Assembly: GCF_001015055.1 (NCBI RefSeq)
Contig: NZ_BBWZ01000017.1
Coordinates: 1-64,000, forward strand
DNA length: 64,000 nt
DNA from: Aneurinibacillus tyrosinisolvens
GTDB taxonomy: Bacteria; Bacillota; Bacilli; Aneurinibacillales; Aneurinibacillaceae
Reading direction: 5' to 3'
Shown here: one piece after another, positions 62,821 through 64,000 of the stretch
Numbering within the stretch: position 1 is the first letter of the stretch
Layout of the letters: each line of letters begins with the position of its first letter
The notes under the pieces: model-generated
Told to the model about the DNA's origin: nothing
What the model saw: only the letters and a program-made list of their open reading frames with translations
Databases searched by the model: none
Translations under genes and position numbers: made by a program

Positions 62821-63086
62821 ATGGCAGAAGAACGCAATGCGCGAAAAGTAGTTCTTGGTCGAGTTGTTTCTGACAAAATGGATAAAACCATCGTTGTTCT
62901 TGTTGAAACTTACAAAAAGCATCCGCTTTACGGTAAGCGAGTGAAATACTCCAAGAAGTTCAAAGCTCATGATGAGCAAAACACTGCAAAAATTGGCGAT
63001 CTGGTAAGAATCATGGAACTCGTCCGGTTTCGAAAGATAAGCGTTACCGATTGGTTGAAGTGATTGAGAAAGCCGTTGTTATCTAA
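62821..63086 (+). pseudogene. rpsQ: 30S ribosomal protein S17, single-base frameshift
   Basis: The frame from ATG 62821 (after AGAGGAGGTCG) is normal S17 up to IGDLVRIME, then breaks near 63017-63019. The expected tail ([22 protein letters not shown], ending at TAA 63084-63086) lies in the next frame. Adding one A to GAACTC, giving GAAACTC, restores an 88-residue S17. As with rplP, an indel error in an A run is the likely cause. Confidence 0.92.
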
Positions 63087-63133
63087 TTAGTAGAGATTGA
63101 AAGATTCGTTACAACTGAAGGGAGGGACTCTCC

Positions 63134-63502
63134 GTGATTCAAACACAAACTCGTTTGCGTGTAGCAGACAACTCCGGTGCGAAAGAATTAATGTGTATTA
63201 AAGTATTGGGTGGCTCTGGACGTAAATTCGCTAATATTGGTGATGTTATTGTTTGTTCGGTAAAACAAGCAACACCAGGTGGCGTTGTCAAGAAAGGCGA
63301 CGTTGTTAAGGCAGTTATCGTTCGCACTAAAACTGGTGCGCGTCGTAACGACGGTTCTTATATCCGTTTTGATGAAAATGCTGCCGTTATCGTTCGTGAT
63401 GATAAAAGCCCGCGCGGAACTCGTATTTTCGGACCGGTTGCCCGGGAACTTCGCGAAAAAGATTTCATGAAAATCGTATCCCTGGCTCCTGAAGTACTGT
63501 AA
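63134..63502 (+). CDS. rplN: 50S ribosomal protein L14
   Basis: This 122-residue L14 protein ([24 protein letters not shown] at the start) is complete. It begins at GTG 63134 with GAAGGGAGGG upstream. It is the usual gene after rpsQ, 47 bp downstream. Confidence 0.96.
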   Translation: MIQTQTRLRVADNSGAKELMCIKVLGGSGRKFANIGDVIVCSVKQATPGGVVKKGDVVKAVIVRTKTGARRNDGSYIRFDENAAVIVRDDKSPRGTRIFGPVARELREKDFMKIVSLAPEVL

Positions 63503-63547
63503 ATCCTGAGCGATAGATATAAAGTTCACTGACAAGGAGGTGCCGTC

Positions 63548-63877
63548 ATGTCCGAACGTAAAAAGTTGCATGTTAGAACCGGTGACGATGTAGTTGTCAT
63601 TACTGGAAAAGATAAAGGTAAAAAGGGCCGTATTCTTTCCGCATACCCGAAAACTGGCCGTGTGCTGGTTGAAGGCGTAAATATGGTTAAGAAACACACT
63701 CGTCCAAATCCTAGCAATCCACAGGGTGGCATCGTTACACAGGAAGCAGCAATTGATGCTTCTAACGTAATGATCGTTGATCCAAAATCGGGTGAGCCGA
63801 CTCGTATTGGCCACAAGATTGTAGACGGAAAGAAAGTACGTATTGCGAAAAAATCTGGCGAAACACTCGATAAGTAG
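63548..63877 (+). CDS. rplX: 50S ribosomal protein L24
   Basis: This 109-residue L24 protein has an N-terminal KOW motif ([21 protein letters not shown], about 9-30). CAAGGAGGTG precedes the ATG. It takes part in early 50S assembly. Confidence 0.96.
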   Translation: MSERKKLHVRTGDDVVVITGKDKGKKGRILSAYPKTGRVLVEGVNMVKKHTRPNPSNPQGGIVTQEAAIDASNVMIVDPKSGEPTRIGHKIVDGKKVRIAKKSGETLDK

Positions 63878-63903
63878 TCAGGTCGGAAAGGAGGTCACAC
63901 TAG

Positions 63904-64000
63904 ATGGCTACAAGAATGCAAGAAACTTACCAAGAAAAAATCGTTCCTGCTTTAATGCAGAAATTCGGTTATTCATCTGTTATGCAGGTGCCTAAAATCG
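63904..64000 (+). CDS. rplE: 50S ribosomal protein L5 (partial, 5' end)
   Basis: The window ends 32 codons into this gene. The start (ATG 63904 after AAAGGAGG) reads [23 protein letters not shown], typical of bacterial L5. The order L24-L5 agrees with the spc operon. Confidence 0.93.
   Translation, partial: MATRMQETYQEKIVPALMQKFGYSSVMQVPKI

Overview
The window looks like chromosome of a Gram-positive, spore-forming Bacillales bacterium, probably from the Paenibacillaceae/Aneurinibacillus neighbourhood; this is inferred from gene content, not from a search. The supporting content is a SipW/TasA-type surface-fibre locus, two Spo0E-like phosphatases, a class D sortase, strong AAGGAGG ribosome binding sites with frequent GTG/TTG starts, and a Bacillus-order S10 operon. 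Most of the window has balanced base composition. The stretch from about 43.5 to 55.7 kb is visibly more AT-rich and full of gene fragments, so it reads as an accessory region.

Layout. 0-3.7 kb: signal peptidase SipW, three tandem TasA/camelysin paralogues and a fourth two-domain TasA-like protein. 3.7-8.0 kb: a PAS-GGDEF diguanylate cyclase, a DUF1540 protein, a pyruvate-oxidase-like ThDP enzyme and two small conserved proteins. 8.3-11.5 kb: ECF sigma factor, zinc-finger anti-sigma factor, bactofilin-like membrane protein and a DedA-PAP2 fusion. 11.6-17.5 kb: a 1504-residue double P-type ATPase flanked by small membrane-associated proteins. 18.6-24.7 kb (minus strand): a ROK-controlled sugar ABC transporter operon with an SIS-domain protein and a PfkB kinase. 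25-28.8 kb: a YflT/DUF2382 stress protein, a TasA-like LPXTG-type protein with its sortase, and a membrane-anchored nuclease-fold protein. 28.8-43.5 kb: psd, Spo0E-like, MBL hydrolase, a broken YitT gene, a CNT nucleoside transporter, a GlpP-led glycerol-3-phosphate/glycerophosphodiester uptake operon, an HtrA protease, transketolase and a polysaccharide deacetylase. 43.5-55.7 kb: the accessory region with YmaF, a sensor kinase wrecked by an internal deletion, an IS remnant, an SdpI-like protein, a DabB-DabA inorganic-carbon uptake operon with YbcI/YbcF-type partners, an integrase tail, an orphan HicB-like protein and tRNA-Sec. 55.8 kb to the end: selB and the S10-spc ribosomal protein operon from rpsJ to the start of rplE.

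How the genes work together. SipW would release the TasA-type fibre subunits at the cell surface, and the sortase would anchor the TasA-like LPGTS protein made by the gene next to it. GlpP, the Ugp-type ABC transporter and a GlpQ-like phosphodiesterase form one unit for scavenging phospholipid head groups. DabB and DabA form a proton-driven, zinc-dependent bicarbonate-accumulating pump. The tRNA-Sec gene and SelB are two of the four components of selenocysteine insertion; selA, selD and any selenoprotein lie outside the window.

Data quality. Four genes carry single-base frameshifts: a sugar permease, the UgpC-type ATPase, rplP and rpsQ. The last two are essential, and each is restored by adding one base. 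I read these as likely sequencing or assembly indels. The internally deleted kinase and YitT genes look instead like true decay. No clearly new defence or mobile system is visible. The most unusual observations are the half-dead double P-type ATPase, a zinc-ligand-less carbonic-anhydrase homologue beside DabA, a PAP2 domain without its nucleophile, the start-codon-swallowing duplication in the YbcI-type gene, and the terminator placed in front of glpP itself.
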